DNA from: Marinobacterium sediminicola
Lineage (GTDB): Bacteria > Pseudomonadota > Gammaproteobacteria > Pseudomonadales > Balneatricaceae
Direction of reading: 5' to 3'
Length of the DNA: 64,000 nt
Assembly: GCF_022343685.1 (NCBI RefSeq)
Contig: NZ_CP092123.1
Coordinates: forward strand, 930,001 to 994,000
A program made the position numbers and the translations under genes. Below, in pieces: positions 17,589-25,440 of the stretch. Under the pieces are notes generated by a model that worked only from the letters and a program-made list of their open reading frames with translations, had not been told where the DNA came from and did not search any database. Each line of letters starts with the position of its first letter. Within the stretch, counting starts at the first letter, position 1.

Positions 17589-17677
17589 GGTCTGGCTCCG
17601 AGCTGGGTGTGAACGGGACGAGGATTATAAACAATCCCTGTGGTAAAGCTGTACCCGGCTGGAGCCTGGAAGTGGTA

Positions 17678-18385
17678 TCAATCGAACCTTTGCAGCCGGT
17701 CGACCGCATAGTGCCAGCTTCGTTCGGCGACTTCCGGATTGTACTGCACTCCGTTTTCAGGGTTGTTGGCGTCCGGCAGCATGAAAGAGTGCTGCGTACG
17801 GCTGAAGTTGATGAACGTCAGATCCAGCTGGTGGCGTTCAAAGTAGCGCTCGGTGGTTCGAATATCCGCCTCCGGCACCATGGGATCGGCCAATCCATTC
17901 AAAATCATGAAACGGGTGGCAGGGTCGGCCGGTGGAGCGTTCAAGGGAAAGGAAAGCAGTCCGTGGAAGCTGATGGCATGTGCAAGGCCGGTCTGTGTCA
18001 GGCCCGAGAGCATTGCACACATGCCGCCCAGACAGAATCCCATCACCGAGTTGGTCATGGTCGTTTGACCGGTATGCGCCAGCACGAAGGCGTTCAGCCG
18101 GTGCAAGTGTCCCGTCATCGCCTTGAAGTCTCGCGTGTAACCCAGCATGGCCTCTCGCCGCGCTTCAATCGTGGACAGGTCGCAGTGACGGCCAAAAAAG
18201 TCCATCACAACAGCGTCCAGTCCTGACGTGTTTAACCGTTCGGCAATGTTGCGCTCGAAATCGGTAATACCTGCCCAGGTGGAATAGATCAGAACCTGAT
18301 GGGTGGCATGGTCGGTTTTGAATACTTCATGTCTGTGATGATTGTCCCCAAGAGACTGCTCAACGGTCTGTTGTCGATTTTTCAT
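17678..18385 (-). CDS. Dienelactone hydrolase family protein
   Basis: This 235-residue alpha/beta hydrolase has a cysteine nucleophile in MGFCLGGMCA (Cys118), acid Asp167 in NGLADPMVP and His199 in RTQHSFMLPDA, the Cys-Asp-His triad of dienelactone hydrolases. True DLH acts in chlorocatechol breakdown, but most chromosomal members have unknown esterase substrates. It is divergent from the aromatic catabolic operon across 251 bp; whether it belongs to that pathway is not shown, since that route uses meta rather than ortho cleavage. Confidence 0.85.
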   Translation of the reverse strand: MKNRQQTVEQSLGDNHHRHEVFKTDHATHQVLIYSTWAGITDFERNIAERLNTSGLDAVVMDFFGRHCDLSTIEARREAMLGYTRDFKAMTGHLHRLNAFVLAHTGQTTMTNSVMGFCLGGMCAMLSGLTQTGLAHAISFHGLLSFPLNAPPADPATRFMILNGLADPMVPEADIRTTERYFERHQLDLTFINFSRTQHSFMLPDANNPENGVQYNPEVAERSWHYAVDRLQRFD

Positions 18386-18576
18386 GAATACACCTATGTA
18401 TTGTTACGGTCTGGATTTTCGCGTATTTGGTGGCGCATGTCATCTGTCATGGAAGTGTTAGCCAAAAGTTTAACTTTGAACATTTATATGCATAAAAAAC
18501 AAAAAGTTATATTTATTTCTTGGGTTGTATTTCAGCTTTTGATGGTGTGGGGTTTGAATGACAGGAAGGGTTTTTG

Positions 18577-18605
18577 TTGACGGTTCTGTATGTTGTCACT
18601 AGTAT
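18577..18605 (+). promoter_or_regulatory. Promoter of the aromatic catabolic operon
   Basis: TTGACG (18577-18582) and TAGTAT (18600-18605) are spaced by exactly 17 bp, about 30 bp upstream of the first gene. The spacer contains one copy of the CTGTATGTT motif, so a bound regulator would cover the promoter. The rest of the 250-bp gap back to the DLH gene is AT-rich and has no gene. Confidence 0.7.
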
Positions 18606-18628
18606 CCGAATACACAACTGTATGTTCG
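18586..18628 (+). promoter_or_regulatory. Two direct CTGTATGTT half-sites at the catabolic promoter
   Basis: CTGTATGTT occurs at 18586-18594 and again at 18619-18627, exactly 33 bp apart (about three helical turns). The first lies inside the promoter spacer, the second just after the likely start point. The reverse complement, AACATACAG, recurs at the TRAP promoter of the same island. These are candidate binding sites for the pathway regulator, probably the TetR protein at 33.3-33.9 kb. Confidence 0.55.
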
Positions 18629-18636
18629 GAGGTGTG

Positions 18637-19461
18637 ATGAAAGAGTCAGATCGCAAGTTTGTTCAGGCGGCCGGTCATGAAACGGCGTACTTTGAATGCG
18701 GTGCCGGAGCACCTCTGTTGCTGCTGCACGGTTCAGGTCCCGGTGTATCCGGCTGGACCAACTGGAATGGTGTCATGGATCAGTTGGCAGAAAACTTCCA
18801 TGTCATCGTTCCGGATATTGCCGGCTTCGGTTTTACCGAATTCAAGGAGGATGCCCACTACGACATCAAGTTCTGGGTCAATCATCTGGTCGAGTTCATG
18901 GATGCCATCGGTCTGGATAAGGCCTCTCTGGTTGGTAACTCCTTCGGCGGTGCCGTTGGTATCGGTCTGGCGCTGTTCAACCCCGAGCGTCTGGATAAGC
19001 TGGTACTGCTGGGTACGCCGGCAGGTACGTTTGTACAGACCAAAGGATTGGCGGGTGCCTGGTTGTACGAGCCGTCAGTGGAAAACATGCGCGCTCTGAT
19101 GGAGCTGTTCCCGTACAACACGTCTCTGATCACCGATGAGCTGGTGCAATCCCGCTATGAAGCCAGCGCCCGACCCGGTGCCCAGGATGCTCTGCGCAAG
19201 CTGATTCCGCAGCCGAACACCGAAGGTGAAACCCTGGTCAAGGGCTTCCCGGAAAAGGCCATCAAGCATATTCAGGCTCCGACCCTGATCCTGCACGGGC
19301 GTGAAGATAATGTGGTGCCGGTGCAGTGTGGTCGCGTGCTGTCCGAGAACATCCCCAACAGCGATCTGTATGTGTTTGGTCAGTGCGGCCACTGGGTACA
19401 GACCGAGCAGAAGCAGAAGTTCCTCAATATTCTGAACACCTTCATCGGAGGTGTCGCATGA
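18637..19461 (+). CDS. Meta-cleavage product C-C hydrolase (MhpC/BphD-type alpha/beta hydrolase)
   Basis: This 274-residue alpha/beta hydrolase has catalytic Ser102 in LVGNSFGG, Asp224 in HGREDNVVP and His252 in GQCGHWVQ. The N-terminal GSGPGVSGWTNW and the LVGNSFGGA elbow match hydrolases that split the ring-cleavage product into 2-hydroxypenta-2,4-dienoate and a carboxylic acid. I chose ATG 18637, which has CGGAGG 4 bp ahead; an ATG at 18622 lacks a site. It is the first gene of the catabolic operon and overlaps the next start by ATGA. Confidence 0.9.
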   Translation: MKESDRKFVQAAGHETAYFECGAGAPLLLLHGSGPGVSGWTNWNGVMDQLAENFHVIVPDIAGFGFTEFKEDAHYDIKFWVNHLVEFMDAIGLDKASLVGNSFGGAVGIGLALFNPERLDKLVLLGTPAGTFVQTKGLAGAWLYEPSVENMRALMELFPYNTSLITDELVQSRYEASARPGAQDALRKLIPQPNTEGETLVKGFPEKAIKHIQAPTLILHGREDNVVPVQCGRVLSENIPNSDLYVFGQCGHWVQTEQKQKFLNILNTFIGGVA

Positions 19462-19742
19462 AGCGGGACGTGCTTGAACGCATCCTCTGGAGTCTCTCCG
19501 TGGATCGTTTCTCGAAGGAAAAATACCGCGAAGACCCGCAGAAATTCCTTGGACGATTTCCGCTCGATGAAGAAGGCGCGCGCATGATTCTCGAGTTTGA
19601 CGTCAAGGCGATGCAGGAAGAGGGCGTGAATCCGATGTTGACGCTTGGCTACTGGATCGAGATGTCGCCGGATCGCCGGGTTTCTTCCTATAACCGCAAG
19701 CTGGGCTCTGATTCCGCCCACTCCGCATCAATCAAGGGGTAA
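19458..19742 (+). CDS. Extradiol dioxygenase small subunit (LigA-like)
   Basis: This 94-residue alpha-helical protein of the LigA superfamily (KRDVLERILWSLSVDRFSKE, FPLDEEGARMILEFDVKAMQEEGVNP, TLGYWIEM) packs against and caps the active site of class III extradiol dioxygenases. Its start overlaps the hydrolase stop (ATGA) and the large subunit follows 5 bp later, so the two make one enzyme. Comparable separate small subunits occur in LigAB and in CarBaBb of carbazole degradation. No metal ligands are expected here. Confidence 0.87.
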   Translation: MKRDVLERILWSLSVDRFSKEKYREDPQKFLGRFPLDEEGARMILEFDVKAMQEEGVNPMLTLGYWIEMSPDRRVSSYNRKLGSDSAHSASIKG

Positions 19743-19747
19743 GCACT

Positions 19748-20590
19748 ATGGCAGAGATTACTGGCGGTTTTCTGGTTCCGCATGACCCGGTCATGTTCGT
19801 GGCGCCAGATGCGCCCGAGGCTGATAAAGCAAAGAAAGTGTGGGATGCCTATGAGACCTGTGCCCAGCGCCTGGCCGACAGCGCGGCTTCCAGCGTCATC
19901 ATCATCGGCAATGATCACTACATGCTGTTTGGCACCACTTGCCTGCCCAAATACTGCATCGCGACCGGTCATGTTGAAGGTCCGCTTGATCAGTTGCCGG
20001 GCTTGAAAAAGGAGCAGGTGAGCAACCACGAAGCGCTGGCGCAGCACATTGCCCAACAGGGCTCAGACAGTGGTTTTGATTGGGCGGTCGCACGCTCGTT
20101 TACCACGGATCACGCGTTCTCCATTCCCTACAAGCTGATTGTTCGCCGTGCCGAAGAGATCAGTGGTCGCAGCATTACGGCCATACCGGTGTATCTGGCC
20201 AGTGCCGTTGATCCGTTTATCACCAAGGCGCGCGCGCGTCAGTTGGGTGAGCAGATTCGCGCCGCAGTGGAGTCATTCGACAGCGATGAACAGCTCTTCG
20301 TGATCGGCAGTGGCGGCATCAGCCACTGGGTGGGGGTCAAGGAAACCGGCAAGGTCAACGAGGCGTTCGATCATCAGGTTATCGACCTCTGCTGCAATGC
20401 CGACATCGACGGGCTGGCGGCTTATACCGATGAGCAGGTGCTGGAAAACGGCGGCAACGGCGCTATGGAGATTCGCAACTTCATCTGTGCGATGGCTGCC
20501 GCAAATGCCTCCAGGGGAGAGCTGATCGAGTATCAGCCGGTGCCGGAGTGGGTGACCGGTCTGGGCTTTATTGAATTGAAGAAAGGCTGA
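19748..20590 (+). CDS. Class III extradiol ring-cleavage dioxygenase, catalytic subunit (LigB-like)
   Basis: The 280-residue protein of the LigB superfamily cleaves a catechol-type ring next to the diol using Fe(II) and O2. Expected metal ligands are His12 (VPHDP), His57 (IGNDHYMLF) and Glu241 (GAMEIRNF), with a catalytic His193 (GSGGISHW), all placed as in LigB. It pairs with the LigA-like subunit. It is unrelated to the type I (vicinal oxygen chelate) enzymes such as BphC that usually accompany this class of ring hydroxylase. The precise diol substrate is unknown. Confidence 0.9.
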   Translation: MAEITGGFLVPHDPVMFVAPDAPEADKAKKVWDAYETCAQRLADSAASSVIIIGNDHYMLFGTTCLPKYCIATGHVEGPLDQLPGLKKEQVSNHEALAQHIAQQGSDSGFDWAVARSFTTDHAFSIPYKLIVRRAEEISGRSITAIPVYLASAVDPFITKARARQLGEQIRAAVESFDSDEQLFVIGSGGISHWVGVKETGKVNEAFDHQVIDLCCNADIDGLAAYTDEQVLENGGNGAMEIRNFICAMAAANASRGELIEYQPVPEWVTGLGFIELKKG

Positions 20591-20596
20591 GCAGTA

Positions 20597-20944
20597 ATGG
20601 AAGTTATTGAAAAGGTGTTTTTGTGCAAGGTGTCAGAGCTTGCTGAAAACCAGGTCAAGAAAATCGATAACGCCGAGTTCGGTGACATCGCGGTGTACAA
20701 CCTCGGCGGCCACTATTACGCGACCGCGGATCTGTGTACGCACGCCACAGCATCCCTGGCCGAGGGAGATATCGAAGATGACATGATCACCTGCCCCGTG
20801 CACTGGGGACAGTTTCATATACCGACCGGCAAGGCGCAGGGGTTCCCCTGCGAAATCGACCTGAGAACCTATCCGGTCGAAATTGAGGGTGACGAGATAT
20901 TTGCCTTGATTGAGGCAGATCCGGCGTTAATTGCGAAAGGCTAA
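20597..20944 (+). CDS. Rieske [2Fe-2S] ferredoxin of the ring-hydroxylating dioxygenase
   Basis: This 115-residue ferredoxin has cluster ligands Cys47 and His49 (DLCTHATAS) and Cys66 and His69 (CPVHWGQF), the BphF/HcaC/CarAc pattern. It carries electrons from the reductase (29246-30235) to the oxygenase alpha subunit. The tail is slightly longer than usual. The stop codon belongs to a threefold GGCTAA repeat that gives three in-frame stops in a row. It lies between the extradiol genes and the oxygenase alpha gene. Confidence 0.93.
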   Translation: MEVIEKVFLCKVSELAENQVKKIDNAEFGDIAVYNLGGHYYATADLCTHATASLAEGDIEDDMITCPVHWGQFHIPTGKAQGFPCEIDLRTYPVEIEGDEIFALIEADPALIAKG

Positions 20945-20956
20945 GGCTAAGGCTAA
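20939..20956 (+). repeat. Three tandem GGCTAA hexamers at the ferredoxin stop
   Basis: GGCTAA is repeated three times without change. The first copy holds the ferredoxin stop codon, and the repeats place two more TAA codons in the same frame. AAAAGG, the ribosome site for the next gene, follows directly. Confidence 0.9.
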
Positions 20957-20969
20957 AAGGTGTCAGACC

Positions 20970-22316
20970 ATGGGAAATATAATTAAAACACTCGATGTAA
21001 CGGATTCATTGACCGGCCTCAAGGATGTTTGTGACCTTGAGAACGGACGTATTGCAGGCAAGATCTTCTACGATCAGGCGATCTACGAACAGGAGCTGGA
21101 AAAGGTATTCGCACGCTGCTGGCTGTTTGTGGCACACGAATCCCAGATCCCGAACACCGGAGACTACATCACCACCACCATGGGTGAAGATGAAGTGATC
21201 GTGATCCGCCAGAAGAGCGGCGGCATCAAGGTGTTCCTGAATGCCTGTCCGCACCGCGGCAACAAGGTCTGTTTTGCCGAGTCCGGCAGCACTCGAGGTT
21301 TTATCTGTAACTACCATGGCTGGTCTTTCAACGTCGAGGGTAACCTGGTCGGCCAGCATGAATCAGGGGTCTACGAAGACAGCAACTTTGACAAGTCCAA
21401 GTGGGGCCTGAAAGAAGTTGCCAAGGTCGATTCCTACAAGGGGTTGGTCTTTGCCACCTTTGATCCAGAAGCGCCAACGCTGAAGGAGTACCTGGGTCCG
21501 ATTGCCTGGTATATGGATGCTCTGTTCGACAATCAGGAGGGTGGCACCGAGTTTGTCGGCGGCTGCATTCGTTCCACTTACGAATGCAACTGGAAAATCG
21601 CGGCTGAAAACTTTGTCGGCGATATTCTGCATGCCGGTTGGACGCATGATTCTGCCGCACGTGCCATGCTTGGCGGTGCCGTGGCCAAGGTGAGTGACTT
21701 CGAAGAGTCCTACTCCGTCAACTGGAACGGTCATGGTTATGAATTTGCCCTCGATACCGTGGGCAATGTGGCGGTATTGGGTGAGAGTGCGCTGAACAAG
21801 TACCTGCATACCATCAAGCCGTCCGTTGCTGAGCGTCTGGGTGACTTCCGCTCCAACATGATCGGCTCAGTCTCCTCCTGCACCATCTTCCCGAACTTCT
21901 CCTTCCTGCCGGGCCAGAACACTGTACGTGTATGGCAGCCGCGTGGGCCGAACAAGATGGAACTGTTCACCTGGGTCGTGGTGAACAAGAGTGCTCCGGA
22001 AGAGGTAAAGGAAAAGTGGCGCAAGGGCGCGATGATGACGTTCTCTCCGACCGGTGTCTTTGAGATGGATGACGGAGAAAACTGGGAGTACTGCACCAAA
22101 ACTGCCAAGGGTCGTGTCACGGCTCAGCAGGATCTGTTTGTAGGGCTCGGAATGGACAGCCTGCTCACCGAAACACCGCTGCCGGGTAACGTTTATGAAG
22201 GTCAGTTGAACGAAGCCAACTCGCGTGCCTTCTACCAGTACTGGTACGACATGCTCAACTCTCGCAGCTGGAGTGAAGTTCCCAATCGTAACGTTGGCAA
22301 ACCGGAGGCTGAATAA
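20970..22316 (+). CDS. Aromatic ring-hydroxylating dioxygenase, alpha subunit
   Basis: This terminal oxygenase large subunit has 448 residues. The Rieske cluster ligands are Cys93 and His95 (CPHRG) and Cys113 and His116 (CNYHGW). The mononuclear iron site uses His221 and His226 in GDILHAGWTH, with the bridging Asp218, and an Asp in MDDGENW (367 or 368). The N-terminal block (WLFVAHESQIPNTGDY) is closest to 3-phenylpropionate/biphenyl-type enzymes such as HcaE. It would form the cis-dihydrodiol of an aromatic acid or hydrocarbon. I chose ATG 20970; an earlier in-frame ATG overlaps the ferredoxin. Confidence 0.94.
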   Translation: MGNIIKTLDVTDSLTGLKDVCDLENGRIAGKIFYDQAIYEQELEKVFARCWLFVAHESQIPNTGDYITTTMGEDEVIVIRQKSGGIKVFLNACPHRGNKVCFAESGSTRGFICNYHGWSFNVEGNLVGQHESGVYEDSNFDKSKWGLKEVAKVDSYKGLVFATFDPEAPTLKEYLGPIAWYMDALFDNQEGGTEFVGGCIRSTYECNWKIAAENFVGDILHAGWTHDSAARAMLGGAVAKVSDFEESYSVNWNGHGYEFALDTVGNVAVLGESALNKYLHTIKPSVAERLGDFRSNMIGSVSSCTIFPNFSFLPGQNTVRVWQPRGPNKMELFTWVVVNKSAPEEVKEKWRKGAMMTFSPTGVFEMDDGENWEYCTKTAKGRVTAQQDLFVGLGMDSLLTETPLPGNVYEGQLNEANSRAFYQYWYDMLNSRSWSEVPNRNVGKPEAE

Positions 22317-22855
22317 TGACTGCTCTGTATGATGAACTGCGTCCGGTATCTGCCGAACAGCATTACCGCATCACTCATTTTCTGAACTACGAATACCGCC
22401 TGCTGGACGATGAGCGCTTTGATGACTGGCTGGCGCTGATGCACGAGGATATCCACTACTGGATGCCGGGTATCGAAAACCGTCGCCGTGAAAATCTGCT
22501 CGAGCACGGCTTTTACGCGGCTGATCACATGGCATTCTTTGATGACCGCTTGCGTGATCTTGGACGGCGCGTCGCGCGCTTCCAGCAGCCTTCAGCCTGG
22601 GCTGAAAACCCGGCAACCCGAAACGTACACCAGCTGACCAATGTGGAGGTCTACTACGGTGAAACCGACGGGGAGTTTATCGTTTATTCCACTTTCCAGA
22701 GTGTGCGCAGTCGTGGCCTGGATGAAGAGTATGTCATCTATGGCCGCCGACAGGACCTGATCGTGGCTGATGGTGACCGCTTCAAGATCAAGAAACGCCT
22801 GATCCTGATCCCGAATGCGACGCTGACCTGCAAAAACATCAACACCTTCCTCTGA
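22316..22855 (+). CDS. Aromatic ring-hydroxylating dioxygenase, beta subunit
   Basis: The 179-residue small subunit with the cone-shaped SnoaL/NTF2-like fold shows ITHFLNYEYRLLDDERFDDWLALMHEDIHYWMP at the N-terminus and a conserved VSRFL-type stretch. It assembles with the alpha subunit, typically as an alpha3beta3 hexamer, and is structural. Its start shares one base with the alpha stop, as usual for these pairs. Confidence 0.92.
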   Translation: MTALYDELRPVSAEQHYRITHFLNYEYRLLDDERFDDWLALMHEDIHYWMPGIENRRRENLLEHGFYAADHMAFFDDRLRDLGRRVARFQQPSAWAENPATRNVHQLTNVEVYYGETDGEFIVYSTFQSVRSRGLDEEYVIYGRRQDLIVADGDRFKIKKRLILIPNATLTCKNINTFL

Positions 22856-22863
22856 GGTGCAGC

Positions 22864-23646
22864 ATGACAGCACTTGATAACAAGGTTGCTCTGGTTTCAG
22901 GCGGTGCAGACGGCATCGGTCGCGCCGTGGTCGAGCGCTATCTGGCAGAAGGAGCCAGAGTCGCGGTGTTCGACATCGATGCCGACAAGCTCGAAGCGCT
23001 CAAGCGTGATTACCCGGAGGGGCTGATCACGGTACGGGGGGATGTGACCTGCTACGAGGATAATGCGCGTGCGGTGGCCGATACGGTCGCCGCCTTTGGC
23101 AAACTCGATATTTTTGTGGGCAATGCCGCGCTGTTTGATTACTTCGTGCCGCTGCGCAAGATCGCTCCGGAAAGCCTGGCCGAAAACTTTGATCGCCTGT
23201 TTCACGTCAATGTGATGGGGTATCTCAACGGCGTTCGAGCCGCACAGGAAGAGCTGAAGAAAAGCCGCGGCAGCATCATTCTGACAGTGTCCAATTCCGG
23301 ATTCTATCCGGGCGGCGGGGGCATTCTCTATGTCACCTCGAAGCATGCAGTCGTTGGCATGATCAAACAGCTGGCCTACGAGATGGCACCGGATGTGCGC
23401 GTCAACGGAGTGTCTCCCGGGGCGACCGATACCGAAATGAAATCGGTAGAGGGGATTTCAGGACGTGCCCAGCCGCTGAACCAGATTCAAGGCTTCCATG
23501 AGAATGCGGCCAACGCCGTGCCGTTGAAGCGGATTGCATCGCCGGCGGACCACGCCGCACTTTATGTAGTGTTAGCATCCAGCGAACAGTCCCCGATGAC
23601 GACGGGAAGCGTTATCCACAGTGATGGTGGCTGGGTCGCCCGGTAA
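22864..23646 (+). CDS. cis-Dihydrodiol dehydrogenase (SDR family, BphB/HcaB-like)
   Basis: This 260-residue short-chain dehydrogenase has the NAD-binding GGADGIGR (13-20), NAA motif at 87-89, Ser143/Ser145, and YVTSK (Tyr156, Lys160). The GFYPGGGGILYVTSKHAVVGM stretch is characteristic of cis-2,3-dihydrodiol dehydrogenases that re-aromatise the diol to a catechol using NAD+. Context supports this: it follows the dioxygenase subunits by 8 bp. Confidence 0.92.
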   Translation: MTALDNKVALVSGGADGIGRAVVERYLAEGARVAVFDIDADKLEALKRDYPEGLITVRGDVTCYEDNARAVADTVAAFGKLDIFVGNAALFDYFVPLRKIAPESLAENFDRLFHVNVMGYLNGVRAAQEELKKSRGSIILTVSNSGFYPGGGGILYVTSKHAVVGMIKQLAYEMAPDVRVNGVSPGATDTEMKSVEGISGRAQPLNQIQGFHENAANAVPLKRIASPADHAALYVVLASSEQSPMTTGSVIHSDGGWVAR

Positions 23647-23683
23647 CGGGCAGGCCCAGTCATATAACTGGAGCATAACAATA

Positions 23684-24622
23684 ATGAATATTTTCCAACG
23701 TACGCGGCTGCCACTACTGGTGGCGCCGATGTTTCTGGTGTCTTCGCCAGCGCTGGTGATTGCCGGTGCCCGTGCCGGAGTGATTGGCGCACTCCCGGCG
23801 GCGAATGCCCGTACCGTCGAGACACTTGATGAGTGGCTGGCACAGATTCACGCCGAGCTGCACGAAGAGCAGCTGCCCTGGCTGCTCAATATGATCGTGC
23901 ACTCTTCCTACGATCGTTTCGATGCCGAGCTGGAGCTGGTGCGCCGTTATCAGCCTGCGATCGTGACCACCGCACTGGGTTCGCCGGCGCGGGTGACCGA
24001 TACCGTAAAAGCCTATGGCGGCCAGGTTTTCGCGGATGTGATCACCCCTGCCATGGCGAAGAAATCGATTGCGGCGGGAGTGGATGGCCTCATTCTGGTG
24101 TGCAGTGGTGCCGGCGGCCATACCGGCAGATACAACCCGCTGGCATTCATTAACGAAGTGCGAGAATTCTGGGATGGTCCTCTGGGGGTCGCAGGCTGTG
24201 TATCGCGCGGACGGGATGTGCTGGCGATGCAGGCAGCAGGGGCTGACTTTGTGGTCGTGGGTACGCGCTTTATCGCCGCACAGGAAAGCTTCGCCAGTGA
24301 CGAGTATCGCGACATGCTGGTCGCCTCCGGCCTTGAGGATATTGTTGAAACCACGGCGGTCAGCGGTGTTAATGCGACCTGGATGAAAGCCAGTCTGGAA
24401 AAGGCAGGCATTCAGCCTGAGCAGGCAGCTTCAAGCAAGCCGATCGACTTTTCGGGCAACATCTCAACGGCCAACAAGGCCTGGAAAGACGTATGGTCGG
24501 CTGGGCAAGGTGTGGGGGCAACCCGCGAAGTGGCATCAGCAAGCCAGATCATAGATGAATTGCATGAAGAGTATGTCTCAGCTCTGAAGCACATGAAAAA
24601 CCTGTCAGAGGGATACCTGTAA
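23684..24622 (+). CDS. Nitronate monooxygenase-like FMN protein (NPD/FabK-type barrel)
   Basis: This 312-residue TIM-barrel flavoprotein shows the FMN-phosphate signature with GAGGHTGRYNPLAF (His146 as the catalytic-type base) and ADFVVVGTRFIAAQES. Relatives include nitronate monooxygenases and FabK-type enoyl reductases, so the chemistry is not fixed by sequence. It is embedded in the operon; the stop directly abuts the next start. A nitro substrate is possible, but reduction of an unsaturated acyl or ring-fission intermediate is equally possible. Start 23684 has GGAG upstream. Confidence 0.82.
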   Translation: MNIFQRTRLPLLVAPMFLVSSPALVIAGARAGVIGALPAANARTVETLDEWLAQIHAELHEEQLPWLLNMIVHSSYDRFDAELELVRRYQPAIVTTALGSPARVTDTVKAYGGQVFADVITPAMAKKSIAAGVDGLILVCSGAGGHTGRYNPLAFINEVREFWDGPLGVAGCVSRGRDVLAMQAAGADFVVVGTRFIAAQESFASDEYRDMLVASGLEDIVETTAVSGVNATWMKASLEKAGIQPEQAASSKPIDFSGNISTANKAWKDVWSAGQGVGATREVASASQIIDELHEEYVSALKHMKNLSEGYL

Positions 24623-25405
24623 ATGAGTCAGGAAGAGTTCAATGCTGTAGCACAGCGCATAATTAAAGCCAGAACAGACGCGTGTGCGACCGGACCCATT
24701 TCGGCGGATTATCCCCATTTTGGCATGGATGACGCCTATGCAGTTCAGCAGCTGGTCAACCGTGAGCGACTGGAGAAAGGTGGGCGCGTAACCGGTTATA
24801 AGATCGGTTTGACCTCCGAAGCTGTTCAACGGCAGTTGGGGGTGGATCAGCCCGATTACGGTGTTCTGTTCGCCGAGATGGAGCGCCGCTCTGGTGCGCT
24901 GATCGATTGCTCGCAACTGATTGCTCCCAAGGCAGAGGGCGAGATCGGCTTCATTTTCAAGAATGATCTCGATCGAAAGGATCTGACGTTTACCGAGATG
25001 CTGGCCGAGATCGATTGTTTCATGCCCGTGGTGGAGATCGTCGATTCCGTGGTGCGTGATTGGAAAATCAATATCGTTGATACCGTTGCCGACAACGCTT
25101 CTTCGGCTCTCTACATGGTGGGTGCCAAACGGTTTGATCCTTCTGGGGTGGACTTTACCCGCCTGAGTGTGTCCATCGAGACGGAAGGCGGTGATCCCGT
25201 TCATGGAACCGGGGCGGCCTGTCTGGGTAATCCGTTGAACGCAACCTGGTGGCTGGCTCGAAAGCTGTATGATCTGGGCACCCCGATCCGAAAGGGGCAC
25301 CTTGTGCTGTCGGGTGCCATGGCGCCGATGGTCAGCATCGAGCCGGGCATGCAGCTCAGATTCAGCTTTGATCAGCTCGATGAGCTGGTGCTGAAAGCCG
25401 GTTAA
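24623..25405 (+). CDS. 2-Keto-4-pentenoate hydratase (MhpD/DmpE/BphH family)
   Basis: The 260-residue hydratase converts 2-hydroxypenta-2,4-dienoate to 4-hydroxy-2-oxovalerate with a divalent metal. Typical stretches are GGRVTGYKIGLTSEAVQRQL, DYGVLFAEM, AEGEIGFIF and VEIVDSVVRDWKINIVDTVADNA, which carries metal-binding acidic residues. The ATG follows the previous stop without a gap. It is the first of the three lower-pathway enzymes, although the aldolase and dehydrogenase are placed two genes further on. Confidence 0.93.
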   Translation: MSQEEFNAVAQRIIKARTDACATGPISADYPHFGMDDAYAVQQLVNRERLEKGGRVTGYKIGLTSEAVQRQLGVDQPDYGVLFAEMERRSGALIDCSQLIAPKAEGEIGFIFKNDLDRKDLTFTEMLAEIDCFMPVVEIVDSVVRDWKINIVDTVADNASSALYMVGAKRFDPSGVDFTRLSVSIETEGGDPVHGTGAACLGNPLNATWWLARKLYDLGTPIRKGHLVLSGAMAPMVSIEPGMQLRFSFDQLDELVLKAG

Positions 25406-25440
25406 CTGACTGATAACAATAAGATTCTAAAGGTTTTAAG

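Noticed and set aside
17678-18385. Dienelactone hydrolase as a member of the aromatic pathway
   Set aside because: It is divergent, the route uses meta cleavage, and no ortho-pathway genes are present.
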